Positions 10,601 through 18,403 of a stretch of 64,000 nt of DNA are shown in pieces. Source of the stretch: Auanema rhodensis (lineage: Eukaryota > Nematoda > Chromadorea > Rhabditida > Rhabditidae); NCBI GenBank assembly GCA_964057225.1, contig OZ059900.1, positions 10,736,501-10,800,500 of the forward strand. Direction: 5' to 3'. The notes beneath the pieces are model-generated. The model searched no databases and was not told the origin of the DNA. It saw only the letters and a program-made list of their open reading frames with translations. The position numbers were made by a program, and so were the translations under genes. How positions within the stretch are numbered: position 1 is the stretch's first letter; each line of letters begins with the position of its first letter.

Positions 10601-13600
10601 CAAGAAGAAGTGGAGAAACAAATAGAAGAAATGCTACAACAAAGAATCATTGAACCATCAAACTCAATGACAACTAGTCCAGTAATTTTGGTGAAGAAGA
10701 AAGACAAAACTTATAGATTTGTAACGGACTTTCGAGCTCTGAATGCAATCACTCAGAAACAAGTATATGTCATATCAAACATACAGGACATCCTAGATTT
10801 GGCCGCTGGAGCAAGGATCTTCAGCAACTTTGATTTAGTATCTGGATTTTTCCAAATACCTCTTAAGAAAGAAGATCGTCATCTTACAGCTTTCACAACA
10901 ACAAGTGGAACTTATCAATATTGTCGAATGCCGATGGGATTATGTGGATCACCCCATACTTTTCAAAACGCAGTACGATACCTGCAATCAATGGTTAAAT
11001 GCAAGCTATTCGTATATCTAGATGATTTACTGTTAATCTCTGAATCTACGACAGCACATTTAAAAGATATTGAAGAAGTTTTGGAAGCAGTAACTCAAAT
11101 AGGATTCAAAATAAAACTGAAGAAATGCGCATTCGCAAGAAAGGAAGTAAAATTTCTAGGATACATAGTTGGACAAGAAGGAATTAAACCGGACCCACAT
11201 AAAATTAAGGCAATACAAGATTATCCCCAACCAAAATCAACAACAGGAGTAAGAGCTTTCATGGGAGTAGTAAACTACTTCAGAAGGTTCATAAAGAACG
11301 CTGCAGGAATAGCAACACCGCTCTACAACCTCACTCGGAAAGACACTCCGTTCAAATGGACAGAAGAAGAAGAAATTGCTTTTAATACTTTGAAGAAAAC
11401 ATTGACTCAAGCACCTGTGTTACAAGCACCAATCCCGAAGCGACCATATGTTATTGAAAGTGATGGAAGTATGATAGCAGTTGGCGCTGTACTACTTCAA
11501 GCGAAAGACGATCAAGAACCATTACATCCAATAGCTTTTGCTAGTCGGAAACTCAACAAAGCCGAAAGGAATTATCCACCAATAGAAGTAGAAGCATTAG
11601 CTCTTACATTCGCCGTCAAACAATTTCGCACCTACATACTAGGAACAGCAACCAAAATTATCACGGACCATAGACCACTCACTAGTTTAATGACTAGAAA
11701 GGATTTAATAGGTCGTTTAGCAAAATTTCAAATTGTTTTACAAGAATACGATATTGAAATTATCTACAGACCAGGAAAATTAAACAGTGTATGTGACGCA
11801 TTATCACGATATTTTGAAGATGAAATCAACGAAGCAAAACCACCAGCAAAGAAGAAAAACGAAAGAAAAACGACGGAAGATACTATTCATCAGATAAACA
11901 CCTTCACGATAGCAGATATTCGATCAGTTCAGAATCAATCAAATTGGATAAAAGAAACTATGGATAAAATAAAGAATAATACAGCTGGACGACAACTGAC
12001 GGACAGATATATAGTGTACAACGATGTACTATACTCAAAACCAAAAAGAAGCCTACAAGTACCACGAACAATTTTACCACGAGAAGAGCACATAATTAAT
12101 CCAATTATGAAGAAATTTCATGAAGATCCGACACTCGGAGCTCATCTAGGAATAAACAAAACAATGGACTCAATATCAAAACGATTTACATGGACTGGAA
12201 TGCAAGAAGACATTACAAACTACATCAACAGATGTCTTGCTTGTGCGAAAAGAAAGAACAACCCTCACGAAGCAACGGTGGAACCAATGAAAAATTTTCC
12301 AACATCAACAAAACCATGGCAAAGAGTACACATGGATATACTCGGACCATTACCTAGGACAGAACAAGAAAACAGATATGTTCTTTCAATTCAAGATTCT
12401 TTTTCAAAATGGATAATCGCAATTCCGCTAATCAGACAAACATCAGAAGAAATTATATCAGCTATCGAAAAATATCTCTTCTATGTTTTTGGACCACCTG
12501 TCACTATCATCACAGACAATGGATCTAATTTTATTTCAAACGATTTCACCACTATGTGCAGTAATTTTGGAACTACACACCACACTACTATGCCGTATTA
12601 CAAAAACGCTAACGGACAAGTAGAAAGATTACATCGGACGATCGAAGAAGCATTAACAGCCTACGTTAATGACGAACAAAACGATTGGGATAAGATACTT
12701 CCGAAGATTATTTTTACACTCAACAGATTACCAAACGCCACCACTAAAACATCACCATACGAATGTTTGTTTGGACAAGTAGCACGTCTACCCATTGACA
12801 AAAACTTGGAAACACCGGAAGAACAAAATATCACGGATCAGCTCAAAAACTTAAGAGATATTCAAGAAAAAGTCAAGGAAAAGATTGCCACCAATGAAGA
12901 AAGAATGAAGCAGAAATACGATCAAACACATAGGACAAAAGAAAGAATATTAGATATAGGAGATCGAGTATTTGTACAAAGAGCGAACCCAAGCAACAAA
13001 TTACAAATACGAAGAGATGGACCATACCGGATAGTGACAATTGAAGGAAACAACATCAGCATAACGGATCAAGATGGAAATATTATAAAAGCTCACAAAA
13101 ATAACATACGTTATTTTCCACCAGACGATAATCTTATATCAACAAGAAATAATGAAGAAGAGGAAGAAGAAGACCAAGACATAGCAAACGAAGAAGAAGA
13201 AGAAGAAGAAGCAAGTTGGAATAATCTGGATGAATGGGAACAAACCAATAATACGGAAAATAACAACAACTGTTACCCAACAGGCAGTCCAGATACTCTC
13301 GCGCAACTGTTACCTATCACAGGGAATAACAGAGGAGTAAACGAAGAAGAAATTGAACATAATTCAGAAACACCTGACGACCTTGCTACAGCAAGAAGAA
13401 TAACAAATTCTAATATACAATTAGAAGATGAATCAACAACAATCGACAGAATTCAAGAGGACCTCAGACAGCTGACACCTTTCTCTCAAGAAGAAGGTTC
13501 TAATCAAAACGATATAGAAGATAATAACGCGAAAACATACGAAAAGCTACGAGATCAATTCAAGAATGAAAACAGAAAGGAGCTATTTGAGGACAGAAAC

Positions 13601-13831
13601 AGAAACTCACCAGCAATCAAAAATTGGAACACTACACTTGCCGCAGCACTAGGAATAGGAAATGAAAACTCACGCCCGTATCATGTTAAACTACAACCCA
13701 AAAGAAAAACACAAGACGAAGAAATCAGAAATAATGGAGAATTGGAACTACATGGAAAAGCGGATCAAAGCAAAAAGCAGCAGAATAAATCTCCAACGCA
13801 AAACAAAGGAGAACAAGTACGAAACTTTTAA
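4631..13831 (+). CDS. Single-ORF gag-env-pol polyprotein, gypsy copy B
   Basis: Residues are numbered from the TTG at 4586; the first ATG is residue 16. In order: Pro/Thr/Ser-rich N-terminus; retrotransposon Gag domain about 245-410; Arg/Asn/Gln/Tyr-rich nucleic-acid-binding region 435-567 with no CCHC knuckle; hydrophobic signal segment 587-604 with a likely cleavage site after Ala604; Cys-rich ectodomain; furin-like RSRR at 854-857; Thr-rich mucin-like stalk about 1134-1290; membrane anchor 1582-1603; aspartic protease DTGA (Asp1707); reverse transcriptase YLDD (2144-2147); RNase H (Asp2293); integrase zinc module H2512/H2520/C2550/C2553; core Asp2584, Asp2644, Glu2680; GPY 2812-2814; acidic tail. 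All catalytic residues are present and the frame is unbroken. Gag, PR, RT, RH and IN follow known families; calling the middle part Env is inference from its architecture. Confidence 0.9.
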   Translation: MLPNTGPKPPLDPAATSNIIRRKRQPPATYSPPSAKQAKLSIKTKSMVIHTPRHRGIQKQFTNPKSHEKTKKQKTDIVERNTLEKKIIPNINPIPKNIASKGNPQNPPTNTIPNTINPINPLIATPRRSNTPTTQKSPTPALSSTTPAVSSSPPLRNSPSSIDHSTSGHSLSPSLPSQTNQANTFVAENKRINPRMDPMDEGAPLTQTSGRAPVPTPTIIPQPAAIPSAIRDIKAPRYDGKTPFNRYLLYLDEHFNATRTTMPERLQSIQLLLEDDRAREAYRKLTTEDKRLGWDHVKKRLSEMITPKKQRERAMHRLHGLKQLPTESVQSFATRCSNEAYSAMDMNNESELNMLRSTFTWGLRPEISEHVSRLDPPNFEEAYEMALREELFIQNRPTSFVNNIEKSFNNLNIRDSKDNNQYQRNESKDFKGTKPMYNGNGKPHNRYPDRYNNQYRPHQHQYRNHNSRFSQNKGSRQNYFDRSRNRSQERPYYRNRDQNYSGHNNRRQSNNHEQYPSQYNRSQYNNYRSRPRSTSNGPERYRERTQSPGVRFQVNNVTENEVPNNKRKSTPFLPLFITIIALIINTCSAETTYQLCTGNRGGIYVEPPSPTACRSIAPTNNHIQKTTAELFIQNLQPKEWEAWKCAIETYQLCIHDVFFIRETNVSLAKVSPTTLQECTSAIKERIFNGTNLQREAPGLYGTPFPETTITNGIWKQECEQRTRFIAERGHMTSLQDNTVLSDIFINDNGCTSDKGQCLTNNALIIWTPPSEKHSCSYTSLGSHKVFISEDTILIPGIQSAFILNNKTPEKEASSCLQKEIFTTNSGTLISFNSTSSLGRSRRHAITEYPKGFLTVHQYPSLRYSASKTGTILLYTTYIQRKRLDIHYNLNNITNMLPKYIAIFKYLGINFDVIKNRLIWHKYEDVNIAILHALGEAEIREATKIAIDNLSYKELTQKLSKRITIKDFKKILPTKTGDYYEIAKEIAYSLAEIPTTLATGETTPSLEEYLYQLMPPRKPKLTKTRNDLELYEQLAQAKIILNAINNPKKLHSKEEYEAEMKKWIKYEKELNLPPLQLPNYTVIFDGDDIFYGFRKRNPTNYSITQEDSEKFYNHYLPLISTPGTRPFATTIRSTSTPLQTTTTTTTTTPKPTTIRNVITSTITPKTHISETTRPKPTIPTSSSTTTTTTTTTTTTSTTARPRSTTTTTPTTTTTIFTTHRPTQSFSTPQSTFNITTNPITITSSQEYNRKESLTKSPPPRTTKRSITTTRSTPEEISSHIGKKAHVDYLKAKNDIVQKWNEHLHQQETQSHLQYATTNLEDDIIRTFTTNRNNICHVQNKQLITWWAILQINPTIGMRTMLRRQDISARFINDKLIYVMPCTPIQITKTYRDHKVNSTCFLETPVETEHHGQLFILPGTRDLTPMAHAIPCGLTIKDPWKENDQWTNNNQSINVTSPAYIDELGSINLEHIKFNGSNIFNNLTESTFPMALAISYGSSLATLQATLPGRIKPVIKQRLIPNMNPVTLTAGAASSLLLSYEHTKEAITRKMFDFLSPIWEKIQTWTLRVLAIIGSIIITIGIITLATWIIKIYACSSRMPINNVKWEAEYLQPLSTENTRTETSHPSPSAPYVDNHHNSCQLTLYDPSAPIPEHIYEAYFPTNMKKENINYIGGSQLPFVPISIHNHIFKALWDTGASASYMRESTFKQLPAATMVLKQTTAIVANKSKFSFMGYTRILITIGTTETEHKFYVAEDNYCPAPVLLGIDFMEALHQQGIYTSLRPLDKTIVIGTTHVPLARETSPWEHQTTKAYVVSLENKTLRPGETRTLTLEVHDPESYEQAFLDCKKPGNKLSFTPTIFTPTGYGVQIYATNICKQPLEIQMNQEIGIAEAIPKDNQEKYEGQYIPLEARWEEQLPYFPDNFINELDLSEACFSQIEQQQLKEIILLHKQAFLNEDRNIGLFLGPIEHSIPIMPGKTPSFKITYRIPLSQQEEVEKQIEEMLQQRIIEPSNSMTTSPVILVKKKDKTYRFVTDFRALNAITQKQVYVISNIQDILDLAAGARIFSNFDLVSGFFQIPLKKEDRHLTAFTTTSGTYQYCRMPMGLCGSPHTFQNAVRYLQSMVKCKLFVYLDDLLLISESTTAHLKDIEEVLEAVTQIGFKIKLKKCAFARKEVKFLGYIVGQEGIKPDPHKIKAIQDYPQPKSTTGVRAFMGVVNYFRRFIKNAAGIATPLYNLTRKDTPFKWTEEEEIAFNTLKKTLTQAPVLQAPIPKRPYVIESDGSMIAVGAVLLQAKDDQEPLHPIAFASRKLNKAERNYPPIEVEALALTFAVKQFRTYILGTATKIITDHRPLTSLMTRKDLIGRLAKFQIVLQEYDIEIIYRPGKLNSVCDALSRYFEDEINEAKPPAKKKNERKTTEDTIHQINTFTIADIRSVQNQSNWIKETMDKIKNNTAGRQLTDRYIVYNDVLYSKPKRSLQVPRTILPREEHIINPIMKKFHEDPTLGAHLGINKTMDSISKRFTWTGMQEDITNYINRCLACAKRKNNPHEATVEPMKNFPTSTKPWQRVHMDILGPLPRTEQENRYVLSIQDSFSKWIIAIPLIRQTSEEIISAIEKYLFYVFGPPVTIITDNGSNFISNDFTTMCSNFGTTHHTTMPYYKNANGQVERLHRTIEEALTAYVNDEQNDWDKILPKIIFTLNRLPNATTKTSPYECLFGQVARLPIDKNLETPEEQNITDQLKNLRDIQEKVKEKIATNEERMKQKYDQTHRTKERILDIGDRVFVQRANPSNKLQIRRDGPYRIVTIEGNNISITDQDGNIIKAHKNNIRYFPPDDNLISTRNNEEEEEEDQDIANEEEEEEEASWNNLDEWEQTNNTENNNNCYPTGSPDTLAQLLPITGNNRGVNEEEIEHNSETPDDLATARRITNSNIQLEDESTTIDRIQEDLRQLTPFSQEEGSNQNDIEDNNAKTYEKLRDQFKNENRKELFEDRNRNSPAIKNWNTTLAAALGIGNENSRPYHVKLQPKRKTQDEEIRNNGELELHGKADQSKKQQNKSPTQNKGEQVRNF

Positions 13832-14031
13832 TTAGCTAACAAAAATCGTAGAATTGTAAAAATAATTTTTCTTTCTTTCGTATAGTACATTAAACATAAG
13901 ACATAGATCAAAAACCACCGAAATTCTAATTTCTATCCTTTAATTTTAACAAATTGTAACAATCACTGAAAAACAAACTATATAAAGAGAAAATTTTGAT
14001 AGAGAAAAATTCAAAAACATTTTTACTCAAA

Positions 14032-14676
14032 ATGACCTCCTCTCTCGCCAACGTCACACTCTCTACATTCCTCGCAACTCCAACACCACTGGTCCCTCTA
14101 GCGACCACTATTGAGCAAGAATGGATAGAGGTAGAAAACCTTCGCGAAGGTCTTCTACCTATCAACTGCATGAAGCCGAACTTAGGACCAATAATAAGCC
14201 TCCAAACGAGCAAATTGGAAAAGAAGACACAGCACATCCTATTTATGATGGAACTATTGGAGGAGAAAACCAAAAACTATAAGGAACACGATCTGAAGGA
14301 GCTTCGCCAGCATCAAAAGAAATGGACAGAAGGATGTTCTCTCAGCCAGAAAGAGAACAGAATCCGAAACATAATGCTGGGACAACCCGCCAGAACGCAG
14401 ACCACAGCTGACATCTACAAAGCAATGCCGACGTGGACAACACAGATGACACAACAAGCTGTAGGAAATAGCGGAACCAAAGAAGAAGCATCGTGGATAG
14501 AGATAGGGCAAGACCTATCAGTAGTAATCGAAAAACTACTGACAAAAAGGACTACCAACACGTCCGCATCAAAAAGTAAGGCAAAAGCAGTTAGCCAAAC
14601 CATCAGAACAATGGAGCTGCTTGGACTAGCATCAATGACGGAAATGATCCAGGAAATTGACCAACTGGCGGATTAA
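14032..14676 (+). CDS. Accessory ORF of gypsy family, copy B
   Basis: The protein is the same 214 residues as in copy A. It begins 200 nt after the polyprotein stop. A TTTTGATAG/AG sequence about 30 nt upstream of the ATG could act as a splice acceptor, which would explain expression from a 3'-proximal position; this is speculation. Compared with copy C, I count five silent and five replacement changes in 214 codons. With roughly three times more replacement than silent sites, that suggests mild purifying selection. Function unknown. Confidence 0.6.
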   Translation: MTSSLANVTLSTFLATPTPLVPLATTIEQEWIEVENLREGLLPINCMKPNLGPIISLQTSKLEKKTQHILFMMELLEEKTKNYKEHDLKELRQHQKKWTEGCSLSQKENRIRNIMLGQPARTQTTADIYKAMPTWTTQMTQQAVGNSGTKEEASWIEIGQDLSVVIEKLLTKRTTNTSASKSKAKAVSQTIRTMELLGLASMTEMIQEIDQLAD

Positions 14677-14691
14677 AGAAGAGAGGAAAGG
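14675..14691 (+). promoter_or_regulatory. Purine tract, possible polypurine tract (copy B)
   Basis: Same 17-nt purine run as in copy A, 167 nt before the 3' LTR. The rest of 14692-14858 is AT-rich with CAGCTG motifs near the LTR edge and holds no ORF. Confidence 0.3.
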
Positions 14692-14858
14692 TTTAAATCA
14701 TTTATAAAATTCTATCTCTTAAAAAAATTTTTCTCTTTATCAATAGTTTGTTGAAAAATTTGCTTTATCTCATGCCATTTTATTTTTTTTTATTTTTCTC
14801 TCTTAATTATTATTTGCATATAACAGCTGAGGTCAGCTGACTTGTATCCGTTGGGGCA

Positions 14859-15266
14859 TGTTACATACATATCTCAAAGGAAAGCAGCTGACCATGGCAG
14901 CTGCTATTATTAAACTAATGCAGATAGTTTTTAAGCAATTCTGAGAATATTCTAGATGCACTTTTTATAAGCTTTGTAACAATTTGTGTAAACTGAGTAG
15001 GAGTTGTATGGATATATAAACCTGAGTCCTCAAGACTCAGGCATCTCATTATCTTACTTTCTCTTTATCTTCTTTATATTCTCTTTCTTAACTTTAGCTT
15101 TAATCTTTGTATAATTATATTATAATGCGAACAATAAACCTTTATATATTTCATCTTTTGTTTCTTATTTCACCTTACATTACACACTTATATTTGAAAT
15201 CATACTCATCGTCTCATAGTCTGTTTGGATATCTCAACTTGGAACCATTGAGAATCTAAATGGAAC
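14859..15266 (+). repeat. 3' LTR of gypsy copy B
   Basis: A 408-bp LTR. It has one ATCTCATT octamer where the A/B LTR has two, which accounts for the 8-bp difference. TATA box and AATAAA are as in the other copies. It is followed by a third primer-binding site and leader, so it once served as the 5' LTR of a further unit. Confidence 0.9.
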
Positions 15267-15510
15267 GTGGAGGTTCCACCGAGATCCTTCCTTTCGGACA
15301 GGATCTCGTAAAGGAACTCAAGCGCTACCGTCTACAACTCTTATTCATTTAAAAATCTTATCTCTCTCTTAAAGTTAGCTTATAATATTTTCTTAAAAAC
15401 TCTAAAACTTTTCTATTAAAAATTATATCCAAAAACTCTTTACAAAAACTCAGTTTTCCATTCATTATATTCTCATAAATCATTTTCAATTATTCATAAG
15501 AGTACTTATA
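15267..15510 (+). mobile_element. Truncated leader of a third tandem gypsy unit
   Basis: It begins with the tRNA-Gln-type primer-binding site (15268-15285) and follows the copy C leader closely for about 240 bp. It stops at ACTTATA, where tRNA-array spacer (TTGTTGTCACAATAA) takes over. The junction shares only a few A/T bases, which suggests a microhomology deletion or recombination with the array. Confidence 0.85.
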
Positions 15511-15565
15511 TTGTTGTCACAATAATTTCTTTGTTTAAGTAAGAGTATTCTTGGAAAAACCCTGT

Positions 15566-15647
15566 GATCAGGTGGCCGAGTGGTTAAGGCGATGGACTGC
15601 TAATCCATTGGGGTTTCCCCGCGTGAGTTCGAATCTCATCCTGATCG
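15566..15647 (+). tRNA. tRNA-Ser(GCT), consensus copy
   Basis: An 82-nt gene with a perfect 7-bp acceptor stem (GATCAGG/CCTGATC), discriminator G, D-arm GCCGAGTGGTTAAGGC, anticodon loop CTGCTAA (anticodon GCT, reading AGC/AGT), long type II variable arm GGGGTTTCCCC and T-arm GTGAG-TTCGAAT-CTCAT. The A box (TGGCCGAGTGG) and B-box core (GTTCGAATC) are present. TTTTGTTTTTT lies just downstream as Pol III terminator. No intron. This is the reference sequence for the other copies. K-type leader. Confidence 0.97.
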
Positions 15648-15813
15648 TTAGTTTTGTTTTTTATGACAACGGATGCTCCATTCAAACTATCATTTTCTAA
15701 ATAAAGCCAAGCCACCTGATTTAATAGGAAGACTATATTATTCATTTGTTGACGTTATTTATTCTCACAATAATTTCTTTGTTTATGTAAGAGTATTCTT
15801 GGAAAAACCCTGT

Positions 15814-15895
15814 GATCAGGTGGCCGAGTGGTTAAGGCGATGGACTGCTAATCCATTGGGGTTTCCCCGCGTGAGTTCGAATCTCATCCTGATCG
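15814..15895 (+). tRNA. tRNA-Ser(GCT)
   Basis: Consensus sequence; M-type leader. Confidence 0.96.
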
Positions 15896-16061
15896 TTAGT
15901 TTTGTTTTTTATGACAACGGATGCTCCATTCAAACTATCATTTTCTAAATAAAGCCAATCCACCTGATTTAATAGGAAGATTATATTATTCATTTGTTGA
16001 CGTTATTTATTCTCACAATAATTTCTTTGTTTATGTAAGAGTATTCTTGGAAAAACCCTGT

Positions 16062-16143
16062 GATCAGGTGGCCGAGTGGTTAAGGCGATGGACTGCTAAT
16101 CCATTGGGGTTTCCCCGCGTGAGTTCGAATCTCATCCTGATCG
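16062..16143 (+). tRNA. tRNA-Ser(GCT)
   Basis: Consensus sequence; M-type leader. Confidence 0.96.
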
Positions 16144-16309
16144 TTAGTTTTGTTTTTTATGACAACGGATGCTCCATTCAAACTATCATTTTCTAAATAA
16201 TGCCAAGCCATCTGATTTAATAGGAAGACTTTCTTATTTGTTTGCTGACGATATTTGTTGTCACAATAATTTCTTTGTTTAAGTAAGAGTATTCTTGGAA
16301 AAACCCTGT

Positions 16310-16391
16310 GATCAGGTGGCCGAGTGGTTAAGGCGATGGACTGCTAATCCATTGGGGTTTCCCCGCGTGAGTTCGAATCTCATCCTGATCG
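16310..16391 (+). tRNA. tRNA-Ser(GCT)
   Basis: Consensus sequence; K-type leader. Confidence 0.96.
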
Positions 16392-16557
16392 TTAGTTTTG
16401 TTTTTTATGACAACGGATGCTCCATTCAAACTATCATTTTCTAAATGAAGCCAAGCCACCTGATTTAACAGGAAGACTTTCTTATTTGTTTGTTGACGAT
16501 ATTTGTTGTCACAATAATTTCTTTGTTTAAGTAAGAGTTTTCTTGGAAAAACCCTGT

Positions 16558-16639
16558 GATCAGGTGGCCGAGTGGTTAAGGCGATGGACTGCTAATCCAT
16601 TGGGGTTTCCCCGCGTGAGTTCGAATCTCATCCTGATCG
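16558..16639 (+). tRNA. tRNA-Ser(GCT)
   Basis: Consensus sequence; K-type leader with GAGTTTTC for GAGTATTC, a variant also seen before 29879 and 44684. Confidence 0.96.
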
Positions 16640-16744
16640 TTAGTTTTGTTTTTTATGACAACGGATGCTCCATTCAAACTATCATTTTCTAAATAAAGCC
16701 AAGCCACCTGATTTAATAGGAAGACTATATTATTCATTTGTTGA

Positions 16745-17160
16745 TGTTACATACATATCTCAAAGGAAAGCAGCTGACCATGGCAGCTGCTATTATTAAA
16801 CTAATGCAGATAGTTTTTAAGCAATTCTGAGAATATTCTAAATGCACTTTTTATAAGCTTTGTAACAATTTGTGTAAACTGAGTAGGAGTTGTATGGATA
16901 TATAAACCTGAGTCCTCAAGACTCAGGCATCTCATTATCTCATTATCTTACTTTCTCTTTATCTTCTTTATATTCTCTTTCTTAACTCTAGCTTAAATCT
17001 TTGTATAATTATATTATAATGCGAACAATAAACCTTTATATATTTGATCTCTTGTTTCTTATTTCACCTTACATTACACACTTATATTTAAAATCATACT
17101 CATCGTCCCATAATCTGTTTGGATATCTCAACTTGGAACCATTGGGAATCTAAATGGAAC
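16745..17160 (+). repeat. 5' LTR of gypsy copy C
   Basis: 416 bp, TGTTACAT to ATGGAAC, with two ATCTCATT octamers, a TATATAAA box and AATAAA. It differs from the 3' LTR only by C for T at 17108 or the adjacent base. Confidence 0.95.
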
Positions 17161-17161
17161 G

Positions 17162-17179
17162 TGGAGGTTCCACCGAGAT
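17162..17179 (+). promoter_or_regulatory. Primer-binding site, tRNA-Gln type (copy C)
   Basis: TGGAGGTTCCACCGAGAT starts one base after the LTR and is an exact 18-nt complement of the recalled eukaryotic tRNA-Gln 3' end. Confidence 0.75.
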
Positions 17180-18403
17180 CCTTCCTTTCGGACAGGATCT
17201 CGTAAAGGAACTCAAGCGCTACCGTCTACAACTCTTATTCATTTAAAAATCTTATCTCTCTCTTAAAGTTAGCTTATAATATTTTCTTAAAAACTCTAAA
17301 ACTTTTCTATTAAAAATTATATCCAAAAACTCTTTACAAAAACTCAGTTTTCCATTCATTATATTCTCATAAATCATTTTCAATTATTCATAAGAGTACT
17401 TATATCATTTATCATTTTCTCTATCCAAAATCCTATATACGAAAATTATTCAAATTCAATAATTAACTTTTCTAAGAATTATAAGTTTATTTTCACATTT
17501 TTTGAACAAAAATAGTTAAGTTCTTTATAAAATTAATTTAGAATTAAGAAATAAAAAAGAATATTACCTCTCAATCTTAATCATCTTATCATATTATCTG
17601 AATCTTCATCTTATCATACTATCTTAATCATCCTATCATACCATATTTTTATTATTTTCTTTATGTTCGTTTATAAAACTATTATTCTTATGCTACTACA
17701 CTGTATTCTCATAAACCCACCCCTTCCCCCCCCGTAATTTCATAAACAAGAAATCCCGTGTTAAACACGACAGTAAAAATATTTATTAGGCGCAGCGTAT
17801 CCAAATTCCGATTACCTTAGCACCTGAAAATACGAAAAATAATTAAATTAATCAATAAGTTTTAACTTATACGCAAAAACCATCCCCCCCTCGTTAAGAA
17901 TAATGCCAGACACTCAAGAGACTCGAGCGGAGGCCGACACTCAGGATAAGACGTACGCCCCATGAAATAATTAGAAAATTTTTGAATTGAAATCTGCCCC
18001 ACATTGATATAAATAATAAGAGTGGTCTCGCCATCATAGAGTCAGGGAGCAGGATGCAGAAGGCAGCTGACATACCTGTGACTCAGATAGGTTAATGAGG
18101 TCTGGGAAAATGAAATGATTGCGAAAATTCTATTTTGTATCCTTGTCCCAAAAGACTGGCGAACTATTAACTTTCATTTCATGCCTTTTTCACAATATAG
18201 AACTTGTCCCTTCGAAAAGGCACACTAGTTTCAAACCTGTGTTAGACCCGGACGAGCTATATTGGTAAAGAGATTACTTGCAAGACTAGCTACCTTCATA
18301 AGAATCGCGCACACAAACCCAACATTATTCTTTACGCTTTTCTATATATAAAATTATTTTGGCACACGTTGGATATAACAAATTTCCTTACAGGATACCA
18401 ACG
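17180..18403 (+). other. 5' leader of gypsy copy C
   Basis: Same layout as the copy B leader, with small indels: a shorter C run near 17727 and a few missing bases near 17556. The 450 bp before the ATG is nearly the same as in copy B, which supports a functional role such as RNA packaging or a splice donor. No ORF that I would support. Confidence 0.6.

Larger units (their letters stand above)
2968..15266 (+). mobile_element. Ty3/gypsy element copy B, full length, gag-env-pol order
   Basis: A complete 12.3-kb element: LTR, primer-binding site, 1.2-kb leader, one long polyprotein ORF, accessory ORF, LTR. Its 5' LTR is shared with copy A, and its 3' LTR is followed by the leader of a third unit, so the family is arranged head to tail. 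The two LTRs differ by about five substitutions and by one 8-bp octamer (416 versus 408 bp), more than the LTRs of copy C. Confidence 0.9.
15511..16744 (+). repeat. Tandem tRNA-Ser(GCT) array, segment 1
   Basis: Five 248-bp units, each with one tRNA gene, a T-rich Pol III terminator, a 3' flank beginning TTAGTTTTG and a variable spacer. Two main spacer types alternate irregularly. Type M has CGTTATTTATTCTC and TTTATG before the tRNA; type K has CGATATTTGTTGTC and TTTAAG. The segment ends at the GTTGA (16740-16744) duplicated by insertion of gypsy copy C. Confidence 0.95.

Noticed and set aside
4586..13831. Gag-env-pol fusion as a chimeric assembly error
   Set aside because: Copy C has the same joins and copy D the env-pol join, in independent contexts, with the frame kept.
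13926..14273. 115-codon minus-strand ORF over the accessory gene
   Set aside because: Antisense shadow; in copy C it is shorter with a different end, unlike the plus-strand ORF.
15673..15948. 91-codon ORFs repeated every 248 bp along the array
   Set aside because: They are translations through the tRNA gene and its spacer. Each copy repeats because the DNA repeats, and the centre is the tRNA sequence read as protein.
16740..16750. LTR start placed at the upstream purine tract
   Set aside because: Copy C shows array DNA directly before TGTTAC and a matching GTTGA on both sides, fixing the boundary.
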